A stretch of DNA of 64,000 bases, taken from positions 38,283,375 through 38,347,374 of the forward strand of contig NC_080181.1 in assembly GCF_950295315.1 (NCBI RefSeq), read 5' to 3'. Positions 53,132 to 63,663 of this stretch are shown piece by piece (within the stretch, counting starts at the first letter, position 1; every line of letters begins with the position of its first letter). The position numbers and the translations under genes were made by a program. Source of the stretch: Erinaceus europaeus. Taxonomy: Eukaryota; Chordata; Mammalia; Eulipotyphla; Erinaceidae. Below the pieces are notes generated by a model. It was not told the origin of the DNA and ran no database searches. It worked only from the letters and a program-made list of their open reading frames with translations.

Positions 53132-53503
53132 TGTTGTATGCTTTACATTGGGTTCTAGTTCTCCCCCGCCAAGAGAATTGGATCAGTCCAGTTAGTTTCC
53201 GCGGGCCCGCTTGGCCCCGCCCCTAGGAACCCCGAGAGAGGGTTCCAAAGTGGGAGAGTTCCACAGTTCCAGAGTTGAAAAGTTACAGAGTTCCAGGGTT
53301 CCTGAGTTCGAGAGTTAGAGAGAGTGCTTGCACCGCCGCAAAGAGACAGCAGAGTTCTGTTTGGTGATTAGTTTGTCTTAGTTTATGAATCGTTGTTCCT
53401 GAATAAAGAAATACAGCTTCCCTGCCCAGCCGTTGTCTCCGCGTCTCTGTTACCCGCCCATGAAGCAAGACTGGCCAGCTAGAGCCTCCAAATTTTAACA
53501 ACA
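53132..53503 (+). mobile_element. Solo LTR, ERVK/IAP-like family, GTTGAC target duplication
   Basis: 372 bp, TGTTGTATGC...TTTTAACAACA, with GTTGAC at 53126-53131 and 53504-53509. U3 is GC-rich with an Sp1-like 'ggccccgcccct' and a run of 'agagttcc'-like repeats (53255-53320). 'gaataaagaaatacagcttcc' supplies the polyadenylation signal and start of U5. It retains several CpGs, suggesting it is younger than most sequence here. Confidence 0.9.
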
Positions 53504-53567
53504 GTTGACTGTCCTATGCAAGTTTCAGAAGCACACAGTCTCACACTTGCACAAATATAGAAACCAC

Positions 53568-53775
53568 ATTGGGGGGCCATGAGGTAGCACAGTGGGTTAA
53601 GTGCACATGGTACGAAGCACAATGGCTTGTGCAAAGATCCCACCTGTGGGGGGGGGGGTTGCTTCAAAAGCATTGAAGCAGGTCTGCAGGTGTCTGTCTT
53701 TTCTATTTCCCTTTCTGTCTCCCCTTCTCCTCTCAACTTCACTCTGTAATTTCAAAGAAATTGAAAACAAAAAAT
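53568..53775 (+). repeat. EriA/EriB hybrid-looking SINE, short tail
   Basis: 'ggggggccatgaggtagcacagtgggttaagtgcacatggtacgaagcacaatggcttgtgcaaagatcccacctg', 'aagcattgaagcaggtctgcaggtgtctgtc'. EriA head and body, but it ends without the CAA tail. A 'gggggggggg' run interrupts it. Confidence 0.75.
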
Positions 53776-53929
53776 GGCTTCCAAAAGCAGTGGATTTGTA
53801 GTGTAGGCACTGAGCACCAAAGACAAACTTGAATGCAAAAAACAAACAAAAAACCCCACATTGTATCCAAGATCAAAGGTCTAGCTTTAGTAACCACCAT
53901 CTAAACAGCCCTCTGCCTCTCTATCATCT

Positions 53930-54010
53930 ATCTCTCTGTTTATCTATCTATCTATCTATCTATCATCTATCACCTATCTATCATCTATCTATCTGCCTAT
54001 TATCTGTCTA
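53930..54010. repeat. (ATCT)n tetranucleotide repeat
   Basis: 'tatctatctatctatctatctatcatctatcacctatc', imperfect, flanked by CT-rich sequence. Confidence 0.93.
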
Positions 54011-54099
54011 CTTCTTTGCCTTCCCTTCCTTCTCCTTGCTTGGTTTTGTTTGCCTGTGTGCTTTGTTTCTTATATTACACATGATTGAAGTTATAAATT

Positions 54100-54505
54100 A
54101 TTTAATATTTGTCTTTTTCTTTCTGTATTGTCTCAGCATAGTCCATTCACATTCCATTAATGTTCTTGCAAATAGTAATATTTTATCTGCTTTAAAAGTG
54201 GAGGAATACGATTGCATAGACTATATGTACCCTATCTTCTTTAATTACCTGACAATGGACACTCAAGTCTTTTCTTTATCTTGGCTGTTGAGATCATGCT
54301 GCAGTGAACATAGTGGTGTATATATCTTTTTGAATTAGTGGATTTATATTATTTGCATAAGCACTCAAAGGTGACATTTCTGAGTTATATGGTGCTTTTT
54401 TATTTTTTTAAAATCTTCATGCTGTTTTGCATAAGAGCTACATCAATTTAAATTCCCACCAATAGTGTTTGAAGGTTCCTTATTTTATCCACAACCTCAT
54501 CAACA
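54100..54505 (-). mobile_element. Ancient L1 ORF2 3' fragment
   Basis: Complement of the ORF2 terminus: 'gtggaggaatacgattgcatagac', 'gacaatggacactcaag', 'ctgttgagatcatgctgcagtgaacatag', 'taaattcccaccaatagtgtttgaaggttcc'. Highly diverged, with no frame left. Confidence 0.75.
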
Positions 54506-55770
54506 GTGGAGTTCATTGCCCTCAAACCCAAGCTTAGATAAGTTGTTTGCAAGGATGAGTTTGGCATGGAGCTCTTTACTTTAAAGATACCATTTAAAAT
54601 AAAGCTTGTTTCCTTGTCAGCCAGTCCATTTCTTCATTTCTCATAACTATGTCTGTCTTTACCTATTCCAGAAAATCAACTGTCATGACAGCCCATCAGA
54701 CACTGGACTATGAATGTGATGGTCTTTGCCTCAAAGTTGAGCCACAAGTAATGAACCTGGAATGGAGTGCCTATGTTCATAGCAGCATGACTTGTGATCA
54801 CTCAAATTTTATCAATGAAGTGAACCTATGAGAGGAAATGAGACTCTTCACTGGGAATTTTGGTATACTGAATGGTATTAAGCATAGTTCAGTCTGCTTT
54901 TAGGTATCTGTATGCCCTCAGCATAGGACATAAATGATTCATCCTGTCCCATGGCCAGAATTGACTCTGGTTCAGCCTGGGAAGAATCAGTGAAAGGATC
55001 TCCACAGAGAGGTTATAGGGATGTGATAAAGGAGAGCACACTGCTTAGACAACTCATTCATTCTTCCTTAAATCAAAGAGAGATTTAGCTTATTCTACAT
55101 ATAAATAGTACAATATTAGAATCACAATATACTCATCCCCTTTGAGTTTCTTCCTTTCTTTCTTTCTTCCTTTTTTTACAGACAGGTTGAGACTAACTCC
55201 CACACAGGGGACATTTCTATACCTGCCATGAAATAAAATGCCACCAACAATTCCTTTTCCAAAGAGACATGTAATTTGAAAGTTATATATATGTCACAGC
55301 TAAAACAGCTATTCCCAAGTAATAATATTTTACACAAGTCATTTTCTCCCCCACTTAGTGCTAATAGATACTGCAAATTCAGAAACCCACTGTGATCTCC
55401 TGACAAAGTAGTTACGAGACTTTTTCTGAAGTCATTGCTTCTGAAGCCACCATACCTTCTTTTTTTTTTTTTTAATATCATGGTATAAGTTATAATCATA
55501 ATCGAATGCAAACTCAATTAAGAGTGCAAAATGTGTGTGCAGGGTGTTTGAAGGTAACTTCCAGCTTAATAATAGTCTTCTGACACAAGTACATGGAACT
55601 GCCATTCTTCCAAACAAGTAAGAACTTTGCCTGGAAGTAGATGATTTAACTTTCTGAATACCAAGGCTTAGGGCTGGGGACTTTTACCCTCCACACCCTT
55701 GCCCTTTCCATTTGACCATTCCCAAGTTTATCCTCTATAATAAAGAGAAAAATTTTTTTTCTAAGCTCTG
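54506..55770. other. Unique sequence, nothing recognised
   Basis: 1.26 kb without a recognised repeat or gene. It contains a short TTTC run and a poly-T at about 55460. Confidence 0.4.
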
Positions 55771-55774
55771 TGAA

Positions 55775-56370
55775 CCAATGTAAGGTTGGTGCTATGCACA
55801 AGGGCCCTGATTCCTACGTGCAAAGGGGAAGCTTGATGAGTGGTGAATCAGTGCTTGAAGTGTCTTTATTTCTCTCTCTCTTTCTTTGTTTTTCTCTTTC
55901 TTTCTTTCTTTCTTTCTCTCTCTTTCTTTCTTTCTTTTGCCTCCAGGGTTATTGCCACCAGGGCTCAGTGCCTGCACTAGGAATCCACTGCTACTGGAGG
56001 CTATTTTTCCCATTTTGTTTTCCCTTGCTGTTACACTTGTTGTAGTTGTTATTGTTGTCATATCTGTTGTTGTTGGATAGGACAGAGAGAAATGGAGAGA
56101 GGAGGAAAAGACAGAGAGGAGGAGAGAAAGATAGGCACCTACAGACCTACTTCACTGCTTGTGAAACAACCTCCTGCTGATGGGGAGCTGGGGGCTCGAC
56201 CGGGATTCTTACACCAGCCACTGCCCTTTGCGCCATGTATGCTTAATGCATTTAACCCACTGCGGTATCCCCCAACTCTGTCTTTTTTCCTTTTCCTCTC
56301 TCTCTCTCCCCATTTTCCACTTCCTTCTCAATTTCTCTCTGTCTCTCTAAAAAATAAAAAGCCTCAGAAA
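55775..56370 (+). repeat. EriB SINE split by an EriA-long SINE
   Basis: Left half 55775-55935 ends in an expanded '(tttc)n' tract: 'gcacaagggccctgattcctacgtgcaaaggggaagcttgatgagtggtgaatcagtgcttgaag'. Right half 56279-56370 resumes with 'cctctctctctctccccattttccacttccttctcaatttctctctgtctctctaaaaaataaaaag'. Confidence 0.72.
55936..56278 (-). repeat. EriA-long SINE
   Basis: Extension 'cctccagggttattgccaccagggctcagtgcctgcactaggaatccactgctactggaggc', 'cattttgttttcccttgctg', TTG repeats, 'ggataggacagagagaaatggagagaggaggaaaagac', 'ctacagacctacttcactgcttgtgaaacaacctcctgctgatggggagctgggggctcgacc', ending 'cactgcggtatcccccaactc'. Confidence 0.9.
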
Positions 56371-56960
56371 CAGAGCCTATACAGGTCTCAGTAATAACCC
56401 TGGTGGCAATTGGGGGGAAAAAAAAGAGTATTGAGAGAGACTCAGAATTGAAATTAGTCCTAAAGTAGTTCCAGTTTGTGGTGTTTGCACTAACCCTAGG
56501 TAGCTGGGCTCATACTTGCATTGATTGTTGGAGACTCAGTTGATGTTAGAAAACTTACCAGTGTAGAGACAGACACATAGTTAATCACAGTTGATATTGG
56601 AGGTGTGGTCACCACCACAACCCACAGTGCTACTCCTGCTTTTGAAGAAGTTTGCAATCAATGAATAAATCACAAAATCATTGTATCAAGTTAATTCAAT
56701 GAATTTTCATGTACACCCTTGTGGTAGGCAGAATAAAGCCCAATAAATGTTGAATCACTTAAATCTTTCAAAACTCCAAGGCTCTACCAGAAAGATATAA
56801 CATAGTATTCAGACTTCAAGTGCTGCTTTTGAAGTGCTAGGAACTGAATGATGCCATGAACCTCAACAAACAAGGAAACAAATCCTTTCATAGGGTCACA
56901 ACAAAGAAGCACTCTGAGAGTGCTTGGGGAGACTCCTTTGGGGCTTCTCGCTCACAAGGT
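56371..56960. other. Unique sequence, nothing recognised
   Basis: Spacer between SINE clusters; no supported feature. Confidence 0.4.
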
Positions 56961-56964
56961 TTAA

Positions 56965-57102
56965 GAATGAGCAGTTCTGGGGCTGGGTGGTAGCACACCT
57001 GTTTGATTGCACCTGTTTGATTGTTACTTATCAGGACCCAGGTTCAAGCTCCTGCTCCCAACCTGCAGGGAGAAAGCTTTGCTAGTGATGAAGCAGTGCT
57101 GC

Positions 57103-57138
<36 letters not shown>

Positions 57139-57180
57139 CTAATCAATCAATAAATAAAATCAATAAAACATCTTTAAAAA
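56965..57180 (+). repeat. EriB SINE with (CT)n expansion
   Basis: 'ggggctgggtggtagcacacctgtttgattgcacctgtttgattg' (an internal 14-bp doubling), 'cccaggttcaagctcctgctcccaacctgcagggagaaagctttgctagtgatgaagcagtgctgcag', then about 16 CT units and 'aatcaataaataaaatc'. Confidence 0.87.
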
Positions 57181-57720
57181 AAGAGCCATTTTCTGGAGAT
57201 ATATCCAAAGAAAGCAAAGATGCCTATCTAAAGAGACCTATGCATATTTATGTTTATGGAAGCATAATTTGTTATGCTGAGTTTGAAAAATTCAAAAATT
57301 TGAAAGCAACCCAGATACTCAACAACAATTGAGTGGCAAAGAAAGTTATGGCCTATTTATGCAATGGAATACTATGCAGTCATTAAAATGACAAATCATT
57401 TTCTTTGCTATATTTTGGATAGACATGTCCTGTAGAATAAGATAAGCCAGGAAGAGAAAGACAAATACTGGCTGATCTCATTTACAGGTAGAAATTAAGA
57501 AGCAAAGTCAGTAAGGGAAATCATAAAGTGTATCGCAAAGGACTCTGGTAAAGTAGGGAAATAGATGGAATAGAGAGGTTCTAGGAGATGATGATAGAAA
57601 AAAAGCTAGGTTTGGACAGATTGTGTCTTACAGACACCAATCATGAGAAACTGAGAAGTTGTAATTATGTATCAGCCATTAGCCTCCTCTCACCCCAATA
57701 AAGAAAAAAGAGAAAGAATA
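57181..57720 (+). mobile_element. L1 3' end, short-3'-UTR lineage
   Basis: 'ggagatatatccaaagaaagcaaag', 'gcaacccagatactcaacaacaattgagtggcaaag', 'atgcaatggaatactatgcagtc', a truncated 3' UTR and 'caccccaataaagaaaaaag'. No long module. Confidence 0.82.
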
Positions 57721-58470
57721 TTAAATTGTGTTGTTTTAACCCATAATATATGTAGTAGGCTATTATTGGGGGGGAATATAAAGCTAGTTATTTGGGGACC
57801 AGAAAATGGGTGTTGCTATCACAAATATCGGAAAATGTGGAAGTGAATTTGAAATAGGAAATTTGGTGAAAACTGGAAGAATTTTGAGATCATAGGAAAA
57901 ACAAAGCAAAACTAAACTAAAACAATTTCCTATTGCCTTGAATGGTTTCCATAAAGAATGAATGCCAGTGACAATGATAACTGAGGAGGTAGAGGAAAAA
58001 GAGTAGAGAAAATGCCATTTGGCTTAGGGGACACCTCAAACACTATGCACAAACTGTTGGCAGAAATGAGGAGTTCATAGGCAAAGTTTAGGAGTAAATA
58101 ATTATTTTATTGTATCTGGGGGAATTGAGAGATAGAGGTAGAAAGCTTGTTACTGGTTGGAAAACAGAACTTATACATGATTTTCATGGATATTGAAAGC
58201 ACAGTCTGATTTCTTCTTGTTGCTTAACAGCAGAGTAGAAGAGAAAGTGAATAATTAGAGGATGAACTGTTAGCAAAAAGGATTTGGGACTTGAGAAATT
58301 CTCACTCACCTGACTAGGTTGCAAAAGACAAAAAAATGAAGAGATTTATTGTCTGAAAAGCATGTGTTAGAGAAAAGTCAGCCTAGGTTGTCCTAGGTCA
58401 GAGTTTTCAATCACACAAAATATTCTTTGAAGAGATTAAGGGGTATCCTTTTTTTTTCTCAGAAAGTTTC
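57721..58470. other. Unique sequence, nothing recognised
   Basis: Purine-rich in places; no supported feature. Confidence 0.4.
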
Positions 58471-58474
58471 CTTT

Positions 58475-59200
58475 ATTTAATTTTTTAAATGATTTTTATT
58501 TATAGAAAGGAAACACTGATAAAAACCATAGGCTAAGAGGGGGTTCAACTCCACACAATTCCCAATACCACAGCTCCATATTCCATACCCTTTCCTGGAT
58601 AGTTTTCCTATTCTTTATCCTTCTGGGAGTATGGACCCAGGGTCATTATGGGGTGCAGAAGGTGGGAGGTCTGGCTTCTGTAATTGCTTCTCTGCTGAAC
58701 AGGGGCATTGACAGGTCAATCCATACTCCCAACCTGTCTCTCTCTTTCTCTAGTGGGAAAACGGGGCTCCAGGACACATTGGTGGTGGGGTCATCTGCCC
58801 AGGGAAGTCTGGTTGGCATCACAGTAGCATCTGGAACCTGATGGCTGAAAGAAGAGTTAATATATAAAGCCAAACAAATTGTTGGCTAATCATGAACCTA
58901 AAGGCTGGATCAGTGCAGATAAAGATTTGGGGGTCTCCATTTTGTAGATAGCTAGTAGGCCTATTTTAGGTATATTTCAAAGGGCCCATGACTATACTAG
59001 TGCTTTTTTCTTGTTGTTGTTGTTGTTGTTTGGATTTTTTTTTCAGTTTGACATCTGATATGCAGTTGGAACCAAGTTATTATCTGGGGATATAATGTCA
59101 TGGCTGGAAAAAGGACCAGAAAGCTGGATCAGAGAAGAGAATAGCTCCCAGATATGGGAAAGGTTTATAAATATTGTTGACTGTAGCTGAATTTTTTTCT
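58475..59200 (-). mobile_element. 5'-truncated L1: 3' UTR module, minus strand
   Basis: Starts at the tail, 'aaatgatttttatttatagaaaggaaacactgataaaaaccataggc', then 'ggttcaactccacacaattccc', 'agtatggacccagggtcattatggggtgcagaaggtgggaggtctggcttctgtaattgcttc', 'tggaacctgatggctgaaagaagagttaatatataaagcc'. The part at 58900-59190 matches the 41170-41390 block. A (TTG)n run interrupts it at about 59012-59030. Confidence 0.87.
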
Positions 59201-59464
59201 TCTACCAGTATAAAGAACAACAGTAAACTTGCAAATGTACCAAAATTAATTTTTTTGGAAAAACAGAAACCAGGTTACTAATAGAGGTTACTTCTTAGAT
59301 TTTAAATTATTTAGTCAATATTCTCAATTTTTATTCAAGTAACACTAAGCTAAGATTTGTGTATATTATAAGGTCACAGCCAAAAATCTTATCTTGCCTG
59401 TCATTATACAATTAATCACTCTCTTACAACTTATAAGTTCCTTTGGATTTTTATAAAAGATACT
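59201..59464. other. Unique AT-rich sequence
   Basis: Nothing recognised. Confidence 0.4.
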
Positions 59465-59600
59465 GTTAATTTATTTAGTGAAATAGAAAGAGAGGGCAAA
59501 ATGCTATTCTAGCATGTGAAGTACCAGGGATTAAACCCGGGATCTTATACATGAAAGTCCTATATTCTATCTACTGATCCACTTGCCTGATTTCCTTTTT
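59465..59600 (-). repeat. SINE fragment, diverged
   Basis: 'gtgaaatagaaagagagggcaaaatgc', 'gtaccagggattaaacccgggatcttatacatgaaagtcctatattctatctactgatccacttgcc', SINE head-like on the minus strand. Confidence 0.5.
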
Positions 59601-59604
59601 ATTT

Positions 59605-59745
59605 TGACTAATTTACTAATTTCACAGGAGAGAGAAACCAGATCACTACTCCACCATTTTATGTGGTACAGGACTTGACCCAAGGGTCTCACATCCCATG
59701 AGGCATGTGCTTAACCGAGTGAAATATCTTCTGGTCCTATCCTTG
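59605..59745 (-). repeat. SINE fragment, diverged
   Basis: 'acaggagagagaaaccagatcactactccaccattttatgtggtacaggacttgacccaagggtctcacatcccatgaggcatgtgcttaaccgag'. Confidence 0.5.
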
Positions 59746-59749
59746 AATA

Positions 59750-59895
59750 TTTATTTATTTAGCTTCCAGTGTTGTCACTGGGGCTCCTTGAATGCTTGAT
59801 GAATCCAGAACCTCACCAAACACCCATTTTTTAAAATTTATTTTTATTAGATAGAGCAGAGAAAGATTGAAAGGATACCCTTGAGGGGGAAACAA
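59750..59895 (-). repeat. EriB-like SINE 3' part with extension
   Basis: 'tagcttccagtgttgtcactggggctccttgaatgcttgatgaatccag' and 'tttttattagatagagcagagaaagattgaaagg'. It is cut short where the plus-strand EriB at 59896 begins. Confidence 0.6.
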
Positions 59896-60120
59896 GGGGA
59901 GAGGGGCTGGGTGGTGGTGTACCTGGTTAAGTGCACACATTACCATGTTCAAGGGCCCAGGTTTGAGCCCCCAGTCCCCACCTACAGAGGGGAAAGCTTC
60001 ATGAGTGGTGAAGCAGGGCTGCAGGTATCTCTCTGTCTCTCTCCTTCTTTACTTCCCCCCTTCCCCTCAATTTCTGGCTGTCTCTATCCAATAAGTAAAC
60101 ATAACAAAATTAAAGAAAGA
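59896..60120 (+). repeat. EriB SINE, complete
   Basis: 'gaggggctgggtggtggtgtacctggttaagtgcacacattaccatgttcaagggcccaggtttgagcccccagtccccacc', 'gagtggtgaagcagggctgcaggtatctctctg', 'tttctggctgtctctatccaataagtaaac'. Best-preserved EriB in the window. Confidence 0.93.
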
Positions 60121-60179
60121 ATGTGTTAAACTTAAAAAGAAAAGAAAAAAGAACAAAAGAGAAGAAAAGAAACAGAGAC

Positions 60180-60620
60180 TGTGGGTCTTGTGGAAGGTTG
60201 AGCATGAGTGGTTGACCCCCCCGGAAGCAATTGTGGTTGAGCAAGAGGAGCTGGAGTACGCAGGGAATTCCAACCAGGGCATCACTTCACCCATCCTCCC
60301 TCTGGTGGGCTTTGCCTTCTTTCAGTTTCTATTTCCCCGTTCCAGCATCACCATCTATACCTTCTCATTGCCTTGCTCTCTTTTTCTTTATAAGGAGATA
60401 CTGGTCTCATTGGCCAGCTTGGTTACTTCCCCTGCACAGCTACCCCTTTATAAACTTGTAATTGAAACAATAAAGTTGTTCTGTCCACTGCCATGATATC
60501 CTGAGGTGGTTTGTTGTACCGTCCACTGCTATGATGCGCTGGAAGACTGCTCAGCAAGCTCACCCCTGCAGCCACTGGCCCTAGATTCCCCACTCTCCGT
60601 CTGTCTCAGGTGGCCAATAG
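60180..60620 (+). mobile_element. Possible LTR (TATA, AATAAA, U5-like end)
   Basis: 'acccctttataaacttgtaattgaaacaataaagttgttctgtccactgcc' gives a TATA-like box at about 60447 and AATAAA at about 60469. A roughly 40-base phrase, 'gtccactgccatgatatcctgaggtggtttgttg', is repeated with changes immediately after. No termini or target duplication located. Confidence 0.3.
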
Positions 60621-60674
60621 ATCAGAAGGTGAAGTGGGAGCCAGGCTGGCCCATTCCCGCCCCCCCCCCCAAAC

Positions 60675-60810
60675 CCAGCATGAGACACCTACAGAATTGC
60701 TTCACCATTCCTGAAACTTCCTTCTTACCACTGGGGAGCAGGGGCTCTAACCAAGGTCCTTGAGCATGGTGATGTGTGTGCTCAACCAGGCATACTACTG
60801 GCCAGTCACC
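60675..60810 (-). repeat. EriB SINE, head half
   Basis: 'gagacacctacagaattgcttcaccattcctgaaacttccttcttaccactggggagcaggggctctaaccaaggtccttgagc', ending 'catactactggccag'. Confidence 0.75.
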
Positions 60811-61299
60811 CATCCTTGCATTTTTAAAAATAGATGTTTAGGTGATAAGACATTTTGGCTTATTTTATAATTACAAAAATAATTTTTCCATTTTTTTCCT
60901 TAAGAATGTGCAGTACACTTTTTTGTAAGGTTTTATTGTATGGTGATTTTTAAAAATTTATCAAATGATACAGAATTTCTTGCCTGAAATGGTTCTCAGA
61001 AATATGGGTAGGTCATGTGAGGTGAGGTGTAATTCAAGCATAGAAATGTACACACAACTGGAAACATTAAAGACTATCTGTTTTTGGAGGTTTTAAATAT
61101 CTCCTGTTCAGAAAGTGTAATAATTCCTTTGTGGTGGTCATTAAATATGAAATACTCTGTATGGAACTTTGCTTGGTACATGTAAACTCTCAAAATGAGT
61201 TATTGTTGCACAATTTTCTGAAAAGCTTATCTAAGAGGCTCTAAGTGATGAACAAGTTCAGGGTCTGAATGGAGTGGGGATAGTCTGGAAACCACAGCA
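60811..61299. other. Unique AT-rich sequence
   Basis: Nothing recognised. Confidence 0.4.
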
Positions 61300-61552
61300 G
61301 ATAAAAAGGACCGACCAGTCAACGCCCATGTTCAGCGGGGAAGCAATTACAGAAGCCAGACCTTCTTCTACCTTCTGCAACCCTCAACGACCCTGGGTCC
61401 ATGCTCCCAGAGGGATAGAGAATGGGAAAGCTACCATGGGAGGGGGTGGGTTATGGGGATTGGGTGGTGGGAATTGTGTGGAGTTGTACCCCTCCTACCT
61501 TATGCTTTTGTTCACTAATCCTTTCTTAAATAAAAAATTTAAAAAAAAAAGG
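61300..61552 (+). mobile_element. 5'-truncated L1: last 250 bases of the 3' module
   Basis: 'accgaccagtcaacgcccatgttcagcggggaagcaattacagaagccagacc', 'tccatgctcccagagggatagagaatgggaaagctacc', 'gggattgggtggtgggaattgtgtggagttgtacccctcctacc', 'tttgttcactaatcctttcttaaataaaaaatttaaaaaaaaaa'. It retains a CG ('gacc', 'acgccc', 'gcgggg') shared with the 27.5-kb copy, suggesting a young insertion. It shows the exact 3' end of the family. Confidence 0.92.
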
Positions 61553-61895
61553 AAACAACAGTTGAGAGTTACAACAGGAGAGGCCAGGAAATTTGAGAAG
61601 TAAACAGAGAAACAGGATGCATCTAATTTGTCTAGACGCTGATCCATTTTTTTAATATGGAAAAATAATATTGTACAGCTTTTTAAAAAACATTGCAGAA
61701 AAAGAATGTACTCAGCACATTCTACTTAAAACTATACATTTCACTAATTATTGTCACTTCAATTTATAAATCTGTATAAAAAAAGAAAAAATGAACACAA
61801 CATTAGTTATGAACATTTTTGTATAACTTAATGCAACCTGAATTTATAGCTGGAGAATGTGATAGTTGTTCTTTGAATATACATATTATGTTTTC
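61553..61895. other. Unique AT-rich sequence
   Basis: Nothing recognised. Confidence 0.4.
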
Positions 61896-61899
61896 TATT

Positions 61900-62178
61900 T
61901 CTTTATTTTTCTTTTTATGGGGTTTGGTGCCAGAACTATGAATCCACCACTCGTGGTGGCCATATAATCTTTTCCCCCATTTTATTCAATAAAACAGAGA
62001 GAAATTGAGGGGGGTGGTAGAGAGGGAGAGGGAAATATAGACACCCGTAGACCTGCTTTATCATTCATGAAGCATCCCTACTGGAGGTAGGGAGCAGGGA
62101 CTCCAGCCTGGGTTCTTGCTTGGGTCCTCGTGCATAGTATTATATGCAGTTAGCTGGGTGCACCACTGCCTAGACACT
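61900..62178 (-). repeat. EriA-long SINE, diverged
   Basis: 'ggggtttggtgccagaactatgaatccaccactcgtggtggccat', 'caataaaacagagagaaattgaggggggtgg', 'gacacccgtagacctgctttatcattcatgaagcatccctactggaggtaggg', ending 'gtgcaccactgcctagac'. Confidence 0.83.
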
Positions 62179-63025
62179 CATTTAATAACCAACTTTTTCA
62201 TAGATACTTTTACTATCTGAAGGTAGACTAGTATGGTTTACCTTCCCCTCTTGAGTTCTCCATTGTTACACCTAAGTGTAACACTGTGCATTCTTTAACC
62301 AATGCATTTGAAATTGCTTGATTCTGTAAAGAAACTAAACTCAACTAACATAAAAAGAAAATGAGAATTCTTCGAAGTTCCCAGGATCAATGAATAGAAA
62401 GTAAAAATAAGTTGGTGCTGGCCAAAGGGTATGTATGCATGCCCAGTTAGAAGCTGAACAAGTCTTGGTCTGCTGTGCATAAACAGCACTTTCTTATAGA
62501 TTTCCAGGCTACTAAAGAGTGTAGGTCTCAAAAGTTCTCACCACAAAAGAGAAATGATAATTATGTGAACTGTTGGTAGAGGTGTTAGCTAACTACAGTG
62601 GCAATCTGACTATATAGACATATCAAATCAACAAATATACCTTCAATTTACACAATGAAATATGTCAACTATAAAGGGAAAGTGTTAAAGCCAAACAGTA
62701 AGCCAGAATTTAGCTGTGAACTGACTGCTGTGACCAGAATGCATGCTGATCACTGACAGTAATGTAAGAATTTGGCTTTTACCTTCTTATCCTGCCTATC
62801 TTGGAAACCTCATTATGGTTTTTCAAAGACTCACTCTGTAGATTGGAAAATGAGTCTTATGTAGCCTGTCCCTCATTAGACAAGCTGTGGTTGATAAATA
62901 TGTGCATTTTTTTAACTTGAGAAATAATGTGATGTACAATAAGCTGCATGTGTGCAGATGCATACATTGTAAAGTTTGCAATCGGATCCATTTTGGCTTG
63001 TTAATACACCTGTACCATTTCGTTA
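62179..63025. other. Unique AT-rich sequence
   Basis: About 850 bases without a recognised repeat or gene. Confidence 0.4.
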
Positions 63026-63029
63026 TGAT

Positions 63030-63200
63030 AGCTCAACTAGTAGAACACACACTTTACTAAGCGTGAAGACCTGGTTTCAAACTTTTGAACATCACATGGG
63101 AGCACCATAAAAAAGGGAAATTTCATGAGTGGTAGAACAGTGGTATTATGTCTACATTTCTCTGTATCTCTCTCCCTCTCTGTCTCTCATCTTCCAGAAG
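63030..63200 (+). repeat. EriB SINE, diverged
   Basis: 'gctcaactagtagaacacacactttactaagcgtgaagacctggtttcaaac', 'gagtggtagaacagtggtattatg', 'tctgtatctctctccctctctgtctctc'. Confidence 0.65.
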
Positions 63201-63264
63201 GAGTGGTGGAATTTTGCAAGTGAAACCTCTGAGAAGCTCTGGAAAAAAAAAGTCTCTCTGATTA

Positions 63265-63371
63265 ATCTTTTAAATTTACTTTCCCCCCTTTTGTTGCCCT
63301 TGTTGTTTTACTGTTGTTGTAGTTATTAATGTCGTCGTTGTTGCATAGGACAGAGAAAATGGAGAGAGGAG
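63265..63371 (-). repeat. EriA SINE 3' part, cut off by the provirus
   Basis: 'ccccccttttgttgcccttgttgttttactgttgttgtagttattaatgtcgtcgttg', 'cataggacagagaaaatggagagagga'. It stops exactly where the LTR starts at 63372. The head of this SINE would lie beyond the provirus. Confidence 0.88.
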
Positions 63372-63663
63372 TGTTGTTAAGGTTTTGGGGGCTCTAGCAG
63401 GCTGGGCTAGCTTCGCAGTGGTGAACAGAGACTCGGGGACACATGGCTGGGCTGAGAAGCTGCAGTTTAATCTTTATTCAGGAGCGGGCAAATCACCACA
63501 TCATGTGCTTCCCTATCATTCTTTCTCCGCCGCTGCTGCTGGGACTCTGGACGTCCTTAGCATACGGGGTGGGGAGAAAAAGGGGTGCGAAACTAGCAAG
63601 GGCCAAACCATTTCTCTCAGAGGTAGGGGGAAGGGGGCCAAACCAACATGAAGAATACCAACA
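63372..63663 (-). mobile_element. 3' LTR of an ERVK/IAP-like provirus
   Basis: 292 bp. On the minus strand it starts TGTTGGTATTCTTCATG and ends '...aaaaccttaacaaca'. It holds 'tgaataaagattaaactgcagcttctcagcccagccatgtgtccccgagtctctgttcaccactgcgaagc', the R/U5 shared with the other family members, with the AATAAA signal. The first base inside the element (63664 onward) is a polypurine tract, which makes this the 3' LTR of a longer element. Confidence 0.85.

Noticed and set aside
52555..53503. Reading the two LTRs as the ends of one provirus
   Set aside because: They point in opposite directions, the gap is 272 bp of non-retroviral sequence, and the right one has its own GTTGAC duplication.
53930..54010. 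CRISPR-like direct repeats here and at 41873-41998
   Set aside because: Simple tandem micro/minisatellites without unique spacers, in a mammalian genome.
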